Assembly: GCF_004010955.1 (NCBI RefSeq)
Contig: NZ_CP025227.1
Location: forward strand, 2,728,001-2,792,000
Source of the DNA: Actinomyces wuliandei
GTDB lineage: Bacteria; Actinomycetota; Actinomycetes; Actinomycetales; Actinomycetaceae
Direction: 5' to 3'
DNA: 64,000 bases
A program made the translations under genes and the position numbers. A model generated the notes under the pieces. That model made no database searches and was not told the origin of the DNA. It worked only from the letters and a program-made list of their open reading frames with translations. Below, piece after piece: positions 18,626-27,989 of the stretch (the first letter of the stretch is position 1; each line of letters starts with the position of its first letter).

Positions 18626-18706
18626 GTGGGGCCGCCCCTCCTCGTGAGAGAGACGACCCCACCGTGGCTCAGCGACCAGGTCCGGCTCAGTGGCTCACTG
18701 ACCCGG
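18626..18706. terminator. Hairpins between the WXG100 gene and groEL
   Basis: Two stems lie between the convergent genes: GTGGGG/CCCCAC ends at about 18,626 and 18,662, and CCGGCTCAGTG with CACTGACCCGG at 18,682-18,706 (10 pairs, one C-C mismatch, GCT loop). They are likely bidirectional terminators. Confidence 0.55.
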
Positions 18707-18727
18707 CCCAGGCCGCAGGGTGGCAGA

Positions 18728-20422
<1,695 letters not shown>

Positions 20423-20466
20423 TCACGTCACGCCCGGCACCGACCCTCACGGCCCAGCCATGTGCG

Positions 20467-20493
20467 TTGTCACTCGAAGGCTCCGAGTGCTAA
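20467..20493 (-). promoter_or_regulatory. CIRCE operator 1 (HrcA site)
   Basis: Two 9-bp arms, TTGTCACTC and GAGTGCTAA, are separated by exactly 9 bp, matching the CIRCE consensus (TTAGCACTC-N9-GAGTGCTAA) at all but two positions of the first arm. It lies 114 bp upstream of the groEL start. Confidence 0.92.
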
Positions 20494-20501
20494 CCGCAAT
20501 G

Positions 20502-20528
20502 CTGGCACTCTCGGGGCTTGAGTGCAAG
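20502..20528 (-). promoter_or_regulatory. CIRCE operator 2 (HrcA site, weaker)
   Basis: Arms CTGGCACTC and GAGTGCAAG are separated by 9 bp; the inner GCACTC/GAGTGC cores are perfect and the outer three bases diverge. Its centre is 35 bp from that of operator 1. Confidence 0.8.
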
Positions 20529-20598
20529 ACGCTCAGGTCTGACGTCCCCAGGAATCCTCCGACGGCGAAGCGACTCGTCACCGTACCCTCTCTCCCAC

Positions 20599-20709
20599 CC
20601 CGGGACCACCTGAGGACCTGGCCCACGGAGCTGACCCACAGACCTGACCCACCCAGCCCCGGGACCACCCACCTCCGGGCGGGGCATCGGCCTCAGCCCG
20701 GGACCACCC
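20599..20709. repeat. Three copies of CCCGGGACCACC upstream of groEL
   Basis: The 12-mer occurs at 20,599-20,610, 20,658-20,669 and 20,698-20,709, embedded in a C-rich stretch with ACCCAC and TGACCCAC repeats. No ORF is supported here. Function is unknown. Confidence 0.5.
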
Positions 20710-20776
20710 GCCCCTGGACAGTACCCCTCTGGTTCTGTCCCCCTGCATGCCGCGTTGTCGACACCCCCGGGGAGCA

Positions 20777-20871
20777 CCAGCCCCGCTCGCGCTCACGCTC
20801 CGGCAGCCACCTGACGTTCCACGTACACCCTCGGATCTTGGAACCAGCCCCGCTCACGCTCCGGCAGCCAG
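20777..20871. repeat. Imperfect direct repeat of the 3' end of the GH15-like gene
   Basis: The segment at 20,777-20,810 repeats 20,843-20,871, which is the last coding codons plus stop of the GH15-like gene; the distal copy has 6 extra bases (GCGCTC). It appears to be a short local duplication just downstream of the gene. Confidence 0.65.
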
Positions 20872-22206
20872 CACCACCAGCGCTGAGGTCCAGGCCAGGG
20901 GGGCGGGCCCCGCCGGGGAGCCGTCAGCCAGGACCTTCTCCGGGAGAGCCCCCGCCCGGGTACGGTGAGACTCCAGCCACCCAAGGAGCCTCTGCCCCTC
21001 CTCCATGCCCAGCACCACACCTGACCACGCCAGCAGGGCCGTCTGCGGGGTCCAGGACACGCCGTCCCTGCGCCAGGACGAGCCGGGAGCCACGCCCCCG
21101 GCGGGCCGCGACATCCGCGCTACGGCGTCCTGCCTCACCTCACGCGCCCCGGCCAGCTCCGTGGTGAAGGGCGGCAGGACAAAGGCGAGTGCCGCGTCGA
21201 CGTCGTCCTGACGCACGTGCCTACCCCATCCGGGGGCAAAGCCACGCTCCACCGCCTGGCGCACCGTGGCAACCCGCTCCTCCAGCTCCCCCGGGGCGAC
21301 CCCCAGGTCCGCTCCCGCCCGGGCGAGCCCCAGCGCAGCCTCCAAGCCCAGCAGCACCGGCGCGGCCGTGCCCAGGGTCAGGACGGACTCGGGCACCTCC
21401 CAGTAGTCCGGGCTGGCCGCCGGAAGGTGGGAGGCGGTATCCGTGAGCCGCAGGAGCCGGGAGGTCGTGCGGACCAGGCAGGCACCCAGGGCTTCCTCCA
21501 GCTCGGCCACGGAGGCGCCGTCAGCCAGCAGGCGCCCCACAGCCCACATGAGCCAGCCCACGCCATCAGTCTGGCGAGGCCGGTCGTCAGGGGGTCTCCC
21601 GCTGAGGGTGTAGCGGGCCTCCAGGGCTCCCGACTCGTCCTGCCAGGAGGCCAGGCACCCCAGGACGCCAAGAGCCTCCCGGTACAGGCCGACACTGCTG
21701 AGGGCCGCCGCGCCGAAGGAGGCGTCCCGGGGCCACACGTAGCGCCAGCCCCCCACCGGCGCGGCGGCCACGGCACCGGAAGGGAAGTCCAGCACGCCCC
21801 CTGCCGCACCGTCGCCCACGAGCGTCGGCCCGGTCAGGGCCAGGAGGTCGGCGAGTGCCTCCCGAGCCAGCGACCCCCACCTCCCGCGCGGCAGACGCGC
21901 CCCCTGCTGGCGCCGGGCCGCGCGCTCGGCCAGCTCGTCGCGCTGCTGCGGGTCCATGCCCCAGGAAGCCGGGTCGGCCGGGAGCCGGGTCCCCGGCAGG
22001 TAGTCCACGCCCTCCCCTGGAGGCAGCACCTGGAGGGTACCGTGCGCCCCGACGACCACGCCCTCGCTCAGGGCCTCAGGATCAGGCCTCAGCGCGGCGT
22101 GCAGCCGGGGGACGCCCCACACCCCGGCTGCCAGCGACACGGCCCCAGCAGACACGGCCCCAGCAGCAAGGACATCGCGGCGGCCGGGACGTGCCGCCGG
22201 GGTCAC
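20854..22206 (-). CDS. Secreted glycoside-hydrolase-15-like (glucoamylase-fold) protein
   Basis: The 450-residue protein begins with [20 protein letters not shown], a twin-arginine-like or lipoprotein-like signal without an obvious lipobox Cys. The rest is Ala/Leu-rich with repeated helix pairs fitting an (alpha/alpha)6 barrel, and it carries the GH15-like [12 protein letters not shown] motif near residue 155 and a [10 protein letters not shown] motif near 265. GH15 enzymes hydrolyse terminal alpha-glucosides; I do not know the substrate and it may be a non-catalytic relative. The GTG start overlaps the stop of the LytR_C gene by 4 bp, so the two are co-translated. Confidence 0.75.
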   Translation of the reverse strand: MTPAARPGRRDVLAAGAVSAGAVSLAAGVWGVPRLHAALRPDPEALSEGVVVGAHGTLQVLPPGEGVDYLPGTRLPADPASWGMDPQQRDELAERAARRQQGARLPRGRWGSLAREALADLLALTGPTLVGDGAAGGVLDFPSGAVAAAPVGGWRYVWPRDASFGAAALSSVGLYREALGVLGCLASWQDESGALEARYTLSGRPPDDRPRQTDGVGWLMWAVGRLLADGASVAELEEALGACLVRTTSRLLRLTDTASHLPAASPDYWEVPESVLTLGTAAPVLLGLEAALGLARAGADLGVAPGELEERVATVRQAVERGFAPGWGRHVRQDDVDAALAFVLPPFTTELAGAREVRQDAVARMSRPAGGVAPGSSWRRDGVSWTPQTALLAWSGVVLGMEEGQRLLGWLESHRTRAGALPEKVLADGSPAGPAPLAWTSALVVLAAGA

Positions 22207-22844
22207 TCCTGGAAGTCCTCGCGCAGGATAATGACGATGGGGTTGGACGAGGCGCTGGCGGCGTCCTCGACGACGTTGTCGATACCGAGCTGCTCACCCA
22301 CGGCCTCTGCCGTGCCACGGTCCTCAGGGCTGGCATAGTAGATGGTCGTCTCGGTGGGCTCAGAGCCCTGGTAGACACCCTCGGGGACCGTGACCGAGGC
22401 GAAGCCGGCGTGGCTGAGCCGATCACCGCTGCGTCCTGCCAGGCCGCTGGTCGTCGTCCCGTTGTAGACGGTGACTCCCAGCGTGTAGTCCACCGAGGCG
22501 TCGGTGGGGTCCTGCGTGGGGTCGTCTGTAGCCTCCTGCGAGGCACCGGGGTCCTGGGTCTCCTGATCGGCGCCGTCCTCCCCGTCGCCACCCGGGGTCT
22601 GGCCGCCTCCGTCGTCGGCCGCGCCTGAGGCCACCGCAGCACCACCGGGGGAGTCCCCGTCACCGCCGCGCTGCCCGAGCAGAGTCACCACACCCCAAGC
22701 CAGGGCCGGGACGACGATGATGACGGCAAGCAGGGGCACCCAGCCCCGCCAGCGAGGTGCCTGCGCCCGGTGCACCCCGACAGGGACAGGGGCGTCGTCC
22801 TCACTGACGTCAAACTCGTCCTCCGGGTAGTTGTACTCGCTCAC
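22203..22844 (-). CDS. LytR C-terminal-domain membrane protein
   Basis: The 213-residue protein has an acidic cytoplasmic N-terminus (1-30), one membrane segment (about 34-56), a Gly/Asp/Glu-rich linker (57-115) and an extracytoplasmic LytR_C domain (about 120-212, LGVTVYNGTTTSGLAGR and TTIYYASPED). LytR_C domains are found on wall-teichoic-acid/arabinogalactan ligases and alone, as here; their role is thought to be at the cell wall. GTG 22844 lies 6 nt after a TATCTT -10 box, with no Shine-Dalgarno sequence. Four-base overlap with the downstream GH15-like gene indicates an operon acting on the envelope. Confidence 0.85.
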   Translation of the reverse strand: MSEYNYPEDEFDVSEDDAPVPVGVHRAQAPRWRGWVPLLAVIIVVPALAWGVVTLLGQRGGDGDSPGGAAVASGAADDGGGQTPGGDGEDGADQETQDPGASQEATDDPTQDPTDASVDYTLGVTVYNGTTTSGLAGRSGDRLSHAGFASVTVPEGVYQGSEPTETTIYYASPEDRGTAEAVGEQLGIDNVVEDAASASSNPIVIILREDFQE

Positions 22845-22850
22845 ACTCCC

Positions 22851-22856
22851 AAGATA
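22851..22856 (-). promoter_or_regulatory. -10 box (TATCTT) of the LytR_C gene
   Basis: TATCTT lies 6 nt before the GTG start, predicting a leaderless mRNA. Confidence 0.5.
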
Positions 22857-22924
22857 CCGGCCTCGACTCCGATCGTGGGGACCAACAAGCCCCGCTGCGC
22901 ACCCCGCCGCTCCTCGCGCACCCC

Positions 22925-23215
22925 TTGCTGCACATCTTCAGCCTGCGCCCCGTCCTCATGGCTGCGGGGACAGGAGCAGGGTCTCGCGGAATCATGGGCA
23001 TCGGCCAGGCCAGGCACCGGGATCTGCCGACCGACACCGTGCCCATGATGTGCAGAACGACTCCTGCTGCACATCATAGACACGCTCCCACAGCCACCGC
23101 CCCACGGCCTCCAGCCGCCCACCTATAGGAATCTGGCGGAACTGGGCGGATACAACCAGCTCGAAGGCCTCGCACGCCAGCAACGGCACCGCGCCCGCCA
23201 AGTGAAGATGTGCAG
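22925..23215. repeat. Nested inverted-repeat intergenic element, copy A
   Basis: The outer arms are CTGCACATCTTCA (ending at 22,940) and TGAAGATGTGCAG (23,203-23,215). The inner arms are ATGATGTGCAG (23,045-23,055) and CTGCACATCAT (23,067-23,077), a perfect 11-bp stem with an 11-nt loop. All four arms share the core CTGCACAT/ATGTGCAG. The same nested arrangement recurs near 36.6 kb (copy B) with different sequence between the arms. The element fills the 410-bp gap between the divergent LytR_C and uracil-DNA glycosylase genes. No ORF is supported inside. Confidence 0.8.
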
Positions 23216-23244
23216 CCATGGTCGCGGGCGGGCACTGGCCTGGT

Positions 23245-23250
23245 TAGGCT
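23245..23250 (+). promoter_or_regulatory. -10 box (TAGGCT) of the uracil-DNA glycosylase gene
   Basis: TAGGCT is followed by 6 nt and then GTG 23,257; no ribosome binding site is seen, so a leaderless transcript is expected. Confidence 0.5.
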
Positions 23251-23256
23251 TCTGGG

Positions 23257-23934
23257 GTGAGTTCCGCCAAACCGCTGTCCGAGCTCGTTGACGCCTCGTG
23301 GGCACGCGCCCTGGCCCCGGTAGAGCCCATTGTCCACGAGATCGGGGCCAGGCTGCGCGAGGAGGTCGCCTCAGGGCACGGCTACCTGCCCGCCGGCACC
23401 GACGTCCTGCGTGCCTTCACCTACCCCATGGACCAGGTCAAGGTCCTCATCGTGGGCCAGGACCCCTACCCGACCCCAGGGCACCCGGTAGGCCTGAGCT
23501 TCTCCGTGGCCCCCGGGGTGCGGCCCCCGCGCAGCCTGGAGAACATCTTCCGCGAGCTGGTCTCCGACCTGGATGTGCCCCAGCCGGGCTCGGGGGACCT
23601 GACCCCGTGGTGCGAGCAGGGCGTCATGCTTCTCAACCGGGTCCTGACCGTGCGCCCAGGCGCCCCGGCCTCGCACAAGGGGTGGGGCTGGGAGACCGTC
23701 ACCCAGCGGGCTATTGAGGCCCTGGTGGAGCGCGGCGGCCCGCTGGTGGCGATCCTGTGGGGGCGCCCGGCCCAGTCCCTGACCCCCATGCTGGGGGACA
23801 CACCTGTCATCGCCTCGCCCCACCCCTCGCCGTTGTCCGCCTCGCGCGGGTTCTTCGGCTCACGCCCCTTCAGCCGAGCCAACGAGACCCTGGAGTCCCT
23901 GGGGGCGCAGCCCGTGGACTGGCGCCTGCCCTGA
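23257..23934 (+). CDS. ung: Uracil-DNA glycosylase (family 1)
   Basis: The 225-residue enzyme has the family-1 signatures: the water-activating motif GQDPYP with catalytic Asp69, the uracil-stacking Phe in [13 protein letters not shown], and the DNA-minor-groove loop [12 protein letters not shown] with the catalytic His (about 188). It excises uracil from DNA to start base-excision repair. Length is normal for the family. The GTG start is set by the TAGGCT -10 box. It stands alone, between the nested-repeat element and the ESX-linked operon. Confidence 0.95.
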   Translation: MSSAKPLSELVDASWARALAPVEPIVHEIGARLREEVASGHGYLPAGTDVLRAFTYPMDQVKVLIVGQDPYPTPGHPVGLSFSVAPGVRPPRSLENIFRELVSDLDVPQPGSGDLTPWCEQGVMLLNRVLTVRPGAPASHKGWGWETVTQRAIEALVERGGPLVAILWGRPAQSLTPMLGDTPVIASPHPSPLSASRGFFGSRPFSRANETLESLGAQPVDWRLP

Positions 23935-24061
23935 TCCGGAAGGACCGGGGCCGGGCGGGGCAACCCCGCAGTGCCGCTAGTGCCACTAGTGCCGCTGCCA
24001 CGGCGGCACGCCTTGGCGACAAGCCTCACGTGATGATAGCGTGACGCTGGTTGCGGAAGCA

Positions 24062-24067
24062 TATAGA
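24062..24067 (+). promoter_or_regulatory. Candidate -10 (TATAGA) for the ESX-linked operon
   Basis: TATAGA lies about 60 bp upstream of the first gene in an AT-richer pocket; a -35 match is weak (GCGTGA at 17 bp). Confidence 0.3.
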
Positions 24068-24126
24068 CCCAGATTAGGGTCAGCTGTCGCAGGCACGTTC
24101 AGACGGCGCGAAAGGTCGTGGTTCCT

Positions 24127-24411
24127 ATGGCGGACCTGTCCATCAGCCCGGACACGCTCAACACCGCAGCGAGCAAGGCCGACGCCGCGTCAGGGGAGCT
24201 GAGCGGCGCAGACTTCCCGGAGGTCTCCGGCCTGGACCGCTCAACCAGCCTGGTCAGCCAGGCGGTCAGCGCGCTGTCCTCGCGGACCGCGAGCACGGCC
24301 ACGGGCCTGACCAACATTGCGTCGAGCCTGCGCCGGGCGGGGGCCGACTTCGTCGAGGTCGACGAGGCCAGCGCCCAGGGCGCGCGGCAGCTCGAGGGAG
24401 GGCCGTACTGA
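24127..24411 (+). CDS. Small ESX/type VII target-like protein
   Basis: A 94-residue, cysteine-free helical protein rich in Ser, Ala and Thr. It begins ADLSISPDTLNTAASKADAA and ends with a GADFVEVDEASAQGARQL helix, as in the EspC/DUF2580-like small proteins exported or chaperoned by ESX systems; there is no WxG turn. ATG 24,127 is preferred over GTG 24,118 because GAAAGG is then 11 nt away. Its TGA shares one base with the ATG of the next gene. I infer that it partners the toxin candidate for secretion, as small ESX proteins do for LXG toxins. Confidence 0.6.
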   Translation: MADLSISPDTLNTAASKADAASGELSGADFPEVSGLDRSTSLVSQAVSALSSRTASTATGLTNIASSLRRAGADFVEVDEASAQGARQLEGGPY

Positions 24412-25484
24412 TGCCGCTGGACGTCACAGTCCTCGTCCTCCCGGAGACGGCCTTCACCCTCGCGTCGAGCCTGAGCACGGCAGCGACCACGGTCGGCGAC
24501 GCCGAGGCCACCGTGACGTCGGCCCGCAGCCTGATCCAGTCGGAGAACACCGGCCTGACCGCGACAGCGGCGGAGACCAGCCTGGGCACGCAGAGCACCA
24601 CGATCGACACGCTCAGCTCGGAGACCTCCTCGCTGTCCACGGCGGTGAACGCCTTCGCCCAGACCATGTCCTCAGTCAAGACTCGGCTGGACGACGCCCG
24701 GGCGCGGGCCTCGGAGGCAGGACTGGTGGTCTCAGGCGACCTCATCCTGGAGCCTGAGGCCTCGGACCCGGACTACGAGGAGAAGCAGAAGACCTACAGC
24801 GAGCTGGATGAGGACCTCTCTGTCATCAGGCAGGACGAGTCCACCGCCCACGACGACCTGCAGGCGGCCTGCCAGGAGGTCTCGGGGGTCGAGCCGGAAG
24901 GCCCCGGCGGGGCGGCCGGGGCGGCCGCGACGGCGAACACCGCCTACAGCTGGGCCAGTCGCGGTGTCACGGCGGCCCGCTGGGCGGAGGTGCACCGCCG
25001 GGGCAAGTTCGCGCCCGCGACTTCCCCCACGGGCCTTCTGTCCACGCTCTGGCAGAAGACCAAGCTGGAGAACTGGGTCTCCAAGGCGGCGCACCAGAAG
25101 CCCGCCGTGCCCGGCAACTGGAGGACGCAGCCCTACTGGAGGCTGGGCACCACCGCCATGAAGTGGGCCGGGAGGGCCTCCGGCGCGGTCAGCGGTGGCC
25201 TTGGCGGCCTCGAGCAGTACCAGAAGGACTCCGCCAACCCCAGCATGGGTGAGGGAGAGAAAATTGCCCGGGCAGGGACCCAGGCCGTCGCGCAGGGGCT
25301 TGGAGGGTACGGAGGAGCCTGGGCTGGCGCCCAGGCCGGAGCCATGATTGGTGCCTTGGGCGGGCCGCTCGGCATTGCCGCTGGAACGGTTATTGGTGGA
25401 GCCATTGGCGGATTCGCTGGATCCAAGGCCGGCAAAACGTTTGCCAACGCCGTCAATAAGGGAATTAGCAAGTTGTTCCACTAG
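24411..25484 (+). CDS. Putative ESX-secreted glycine-zipper membrane toxin
   Basis: The 357-residue protein has three parts. Residues 1-160 are helical, Ser/Thr/Ala-rich, with long heptad stretches, like the N-terminal targeting region of LXG/type VII substrates. A middle region (160-270) has a WASRGVTAARWAEVHRRGKF segment and several Trp. The C-terminus (about 297-340) is a hydrophobic glycine zipper with many GxxxG steps (GAWAGAQAGAMIGALGG, GTVIGGAIGGFAGSKAG) and a short basic tail. Glycine zippers form membrane pores; S. aureus TspA, a type VII toxin, ends the same way. Base composition in the last 200 bp is clearly lower in GC than its neighbours, hinting at acquisition. Four membrane proteins that could be immunity proteins follow. 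Toxic function is inferred, not shown. Confidence 0.55.
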   Translation: MPLDVTVLVLPETAFTLASSLSTAATTVGDAEATVTSARSLIQSENTGLTATAAETSLGTQSTTIDTLSSETSSLSTAVNAFAQTMSSVKTRLDDARARASEAGLVVSGDLILEPEASDPDYEEKQKTYSELDEDLSVIRQDESTAHDDLQAACQEVSGVEPEGPGGAAGAAATANTAYSWASRGVTAARWAEVHRRGKFAPATSPTGLLSTLWQKTKLENWVSKAAHQKPAVPGNWRTQPYWRLGTTAMKWAGRASGAVSGGLGGLEQYQKDSANPSMGEGEKIARAGTQAVAQGLGGYGGAWAGAQAGAMIGALGGPLGIAAGTVIGGAIGGFAGSKAGKTFANAVNKGISKLFH

Positions 25485-25497
25485 CAAAGGACAGCAC

Positions 25498-26016
25498 ATG
25501 AGCGACACAGTATGGCTTGCCATTGGGTTATTTCTAGGAGTGATCACTCTGGCGTTCTGGGCGCTGGCCATGTTCACCGACACCCAGGCAGGCAAACTCT
25601 ACGACTCCCTGTCCGACGTCAGGAACGGCACCGCCTTCTGCCTGCCCGCCATAGGCCTGTCCTTCACCATCGGCAGCGGCGCAGTGCTGTCTGAGCCGCT
25701 GTTCCCCGGTGCGGAGAACACCCGGATCGCCGCCTCAGTATTCGCAGGACTCCTCCTGATCCTCGGACTCGTCTTCCGGTTCCCGATCCCCCTGCCCCGG
25801 TGGATGTACCCCCAGTGGCACGCCGAGCGCCGCCTGGAACGCCGCCGTGCCGCCCTGGCCGCAGCCAGCACCACCACCAGCACCAGCACCAGCACCAGCA
25901 CCAGCAGAGCCAACAGGACCCCACAGCCACCAGCAACCACCCCAGCACCCCCTCAGCAGGCGGGCTCAGCACAGGAGCCACCAAGCCGCTCTCCCGGCGA
26001 AGGACAAACCGCATGA
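25498..26016 (+). CDS. Tandem 3-TM membrane protein, copy 1 (candidate immunity protein)
   Basis: A 172-residue protein with three membrane segments (about 5-27, 46-65, 77-97), a PIPLPRWMYPQWHAERRLER motif just after the third, and a Ser/Thr/Pro-rich tail of low complexity. ATG 25,498 has AAAGGA 8 nt upstream and lies 13 bp after the toxin candidate. The tail contains a hexanucleotide (AGCACC) run of about six units. It is the first of four tandem paralogues, joined to the next by an ATGA overlap. No known family is recognised; the immunity role is inferred from position, membrane topology and copy number. Confidence 0.6.
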   Translation: MSDTVWLAIGLFLGVITLAFWALAMFTDTQAGKLYDSLSDVRNGTAFCLPAIGLSFTIGSGAVLSEPLFPGAENTRIAASVFAGLLLILGLVFRFPIPLPRWMYPQWHAERRLERRRAALAAASTTTSTSTSTSTSRANRTPQPPATTPAPPQQAGSAQEPPSRSPGEGQTA

Positions 26017-26510
26017 GCGACACAGTATGGCTTGCCATTGGGTTATTTCTAGGAGTGATCACTCTGGCGTTCTGGGCGCTGGCCATGTTCACCGACACCC
26101 AGGCAGGCAAACTCTACGACTCCCTGTCCGACGTCAGGAACGGCACCGCCTTCTGCCTGCCCGCCATAGGCCTGGCCTTCACTATCGGCAGCGCCGCACT
26201 GCTGTCCGAGCCGCTGTTCCCCGGCGCGGAGAACGCCCGCATCGCCGCCTCAGCAGTCGCGATCCTGCTGCTCATTCTCGGAGCCGTCTTCCGGTTCCCG
26301 ATCCCCCTGCCCCGGTGGATGTACCCCCAGTGGCACGCCGAGCGCCGCCTGGAACGCCGCCGCGCCGCCCTGGCCGCAGCCAGCAGCAGCACCACCAGCA
26401 GCGCCAATAAGGACCCGCAGCCACCAGCAACCATTCCAGCACCCCCTCAGCAGGCGGGCTCAGCACAGGAGCCACCAAGCCGCTCTCCCGGCGAAGGACA
26501 AACCGCATGA
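26013..26510 (+). CDS. Tandem 3-TM membrane protein, copy 2
   Basis: A 165-residue paralogue. Residues 1-54 are identical to copy 1 (the DNA is also nearly identical), while the second and third membrane segments differ at several positions (AFTIGSAALLSEP; SAVAILLLILGAVF). The PIPLPRWMYPQW motif and tail are again the same, with a shorter Ser/Thr run. Start and stop overlap neighbouring copies by 4 bp (ATGA), so translation is coupled along the array. Confidence 0.6.
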   Translation: MSDTVWLAIGLFLGVITLAFWALAMFTDTQAGKLYDSLSDVRNGTAFCLPAIGLAFTIGSAALLSEPLFPGAENARIAASAVAILLLILGAVFRFPIPLPRWMYPQWHAERRLERRRAALAAASSSTTSSANKDPQPPATIPAPPQQAGSAQEPPSRSPGEGQTA

Positions 26511-27013
26511 GCGAGAACACCCTGGTCGGAATCGGGTGCCTTGGCTTCCTGGGCATACCAACTCTGGCGTTCTGGGCGCTGGCCATGTTCACCGACACCC
26601 AGGCAGGCAAGCGCTACGACTCCCTGTCCGACGTCAGGAACGGCACCGCCTTCTGCCTGCCCGTTATAGGCCTGGCCTTCACCATCATTGGTATAGTCAT
26701 GCTGTCCGAGCCGCTGTTCCCCGGCGCGGAGAACGCCCGCATCGCCGCCTCGATATTCGCAGGACTCCTCCTGATCCTCGGACTCGTCTTCCGGTTCCCG
26801 ATCCCCCTGCCCCGGTGGATGTACCCCCAGTGGCACGCCGCGCGCCGCCTGGAACGCCGCCGCGCCGCCCTGGCCGCAGCCAGCACCACCACCAGCACCA
26901 CCAGAGCCAACAGGACCCCACAGCCACCAGCAACCATTCCAGCACCCCCTCAGCAGGCGGGCTCAGCACAGGAGCCACCAAGCCGCTCTCCCGGCGAAGG
27001 ACAAACCGCATGA
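26507..27013 (+). CDS. Tandem 3-TM membrane protein, copy 3
   Basis: A 168-residue paralogue. It has a different N-terminus from copies 1 and 2 (SENTLVGIGCLGFLGIPT) but rejoins them at LAFWALAMFTDTQAGK. The second membrane segment is AFTIIGIVMLSEPLF. The third segment and the tail are as in copy 1. Exact shared blocks joined to divergent blocks suggest recombination between copies. ATGA overlaps on both sides. Confidence 0.6.
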   Translation: MSENTLVGIGCLGFLGIPTLAFWALAMFTDTQAGKRYDSLSDVRNGTAFCLPVIGLAFTIIGIVMLSEPLFPGAENARIAASIFAGLLLILGLVFRFPIPLPRWMYPQWHAARRLERRRAALAAASTTTSTTRANRTPQPPATIPAPPQQAGSAQEPPSRSPGEGQTA

Positions 27014-27456
27014 GCGAGAACACCCTGGTCGGAATCGGGTGCCTTGGCTTCCTGGGCATACCAACTCTGGCGTTCTGGGCGCTGGCCATGTTCACCGACA
27101 CCCAGGCAGGCAAGCGCTACGACTCCCTGTCCGACGTCAAGAACGGCACCGCCTTCTTCGCCCCAGTCGGCGGCTTGGCCTTCACCATCATTGGTATAGT
27201 CATGCTGTCCGAGCCGCTGTTCCCCGGCGCGGAGAACGCCCGCACCGCCGCCTCGATATTCGCAGGACTCCTCCTGATCCTCGGACTCGTCTTCCGGTTC
27301 CCGATCCCCCTGCCCCGGTGGATGTACCCCCAGTGGCACGCCGCGCGCCGCCTGGAACGCCGCCGCGCCGCCCTGGCCGCAACCAGCACCAGCACCAGCA
27401 GCGCCAAAACAGGACCCCCGACTCGATCAGCAGCGCCGAAACAGGAGCCCCGATGA
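27010..27456 (+). CDS. Tandem 3-TM membrane protein, copy 4
   Basis: A 148-residue paralogue sharing its N-terminus with copy 3. It diverges at the start of the second membrane segment (NGTAFFAPVGGLAFT instead of NGTAFCLPVIGLAFT), and it has a shorter, distinct tail ending KTGPPTRSAAPKQEPR because the array-type C-terminus is replaced. Its stop overlaps the next gene, from a different family, by 4 bp. It marks the end of the array. Confidence 0.6.
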   Translation: MSENTLVGIGCLGFLGIPTLAFWALAMFTDTQAGKRYDSLSDVKNGTAFFAPVGGLAFTIIGIVMLSEPLFPGAENARTAASIFAGLLLILGLVFRFPIPLPRWMYPQWHAARRLERRRAALAATSTSTSSAKTGPPTRSAAPKQEPR

Positions 27457-27989
27457 CTGAGCCAGCCCCCTACGGACCACTCACCACCACGTTTCGCGGA
27501 CACCTCACCACCGTGACGGCCCCCGCCACCTGGCAGGTCGTGGACGCCGACTTCCCCGACCTGGGCGTGGCCCCGGTCAACGCCAGCAACGAGGACGGGA
27601 TCGACCTGGTGTGCACCGCCTCAGAGCCTTCCGCCCCAGGGTTCGTGGACAGCTGCGTCATCACCACCGTCCGCCTGCCCGAGGACGTCCCGGAGGAGGA
27701 GTGGTTCCGCACGAGCACCGCCCAGGTCATGGAGACCATCGCGGGCGTGCGGATGATCGACCTCCTCGGCTGGCGGTCGCGCAGCGCCTCGGCGGGCCTG
27801 CTGCGCCTGGGCGTCTACATCGACACCAGCGACCACTCCCTGACCTTCTACCAGTGCAGCTGGGTCGAGACGCACAGGTACGGCAGGCTGCGACGCGGCG
27901 TCACCGCGACCTTCACCTGTCCCACCAGCACCAGCCCGGTCACCGTCCCCTTCTTCTCCACCATGTCTGAGACCCTGGAGGTGCACTGA
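27453..27989 (+). CDS. Unknown protein, possibly LpqN/DUF1795-like
   Basis: A 178-residue soluble protein with alternating beta strands, including TFRGHLTTVTAPATWQVVDA, DGIDLVCTASEP, SCVITTVRLPED, LLRLGVYIDT and FFSTMSETLEV. The order and the final TMxxTLEV strand resemble LpqN/LpqT or DUF1795 (PsbP-like) proteins, which also occur with type VII systems. There is no signal peptide. It overlaps copy 4 of the array by 4 bp and the next gene by 1 bp, so it belongs to the same transcript. The family assignment is tentative. Confidence 0.45.
   Translation: MTEPAPYGPLTTTFRGHLTTVTAPATWQVVDADFPDLGVAPVNASNEDGIDLVCTASEPSAPGFVDSCVITTVRLPEDVPEEEWFRTSTAQVMETIAGVRMIDLLGWRSRSASAGLLRLGVYIDTSDHSLTFYQCSWVETHRYGRLRRGVTATFTCPTSTSPVTVPFFSTMSETLEVH

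Larger units (their letters stand above)
25498..27456 (+). repeat. Four-unit tandem gene array (about 500-bp units)
   Basis: Four direct repeats of about 500 bp, each a complete coding unit, with long stretches of identical DNA. Units differ mainly in the first 20 codons, in the membrane segments, and in the number of in-frame AGCACC-type hexamers in the tail. The structure favours gain and loss of copies by homologous recombination. Confidence 0.9.

Noticed and set aside
20511..20537. HAIR site (HspR) at groEL
   Set aside because: Only one half (CTTGAGT) matches; the other half has two mismatches and the region is better explained by CIRCE 2.
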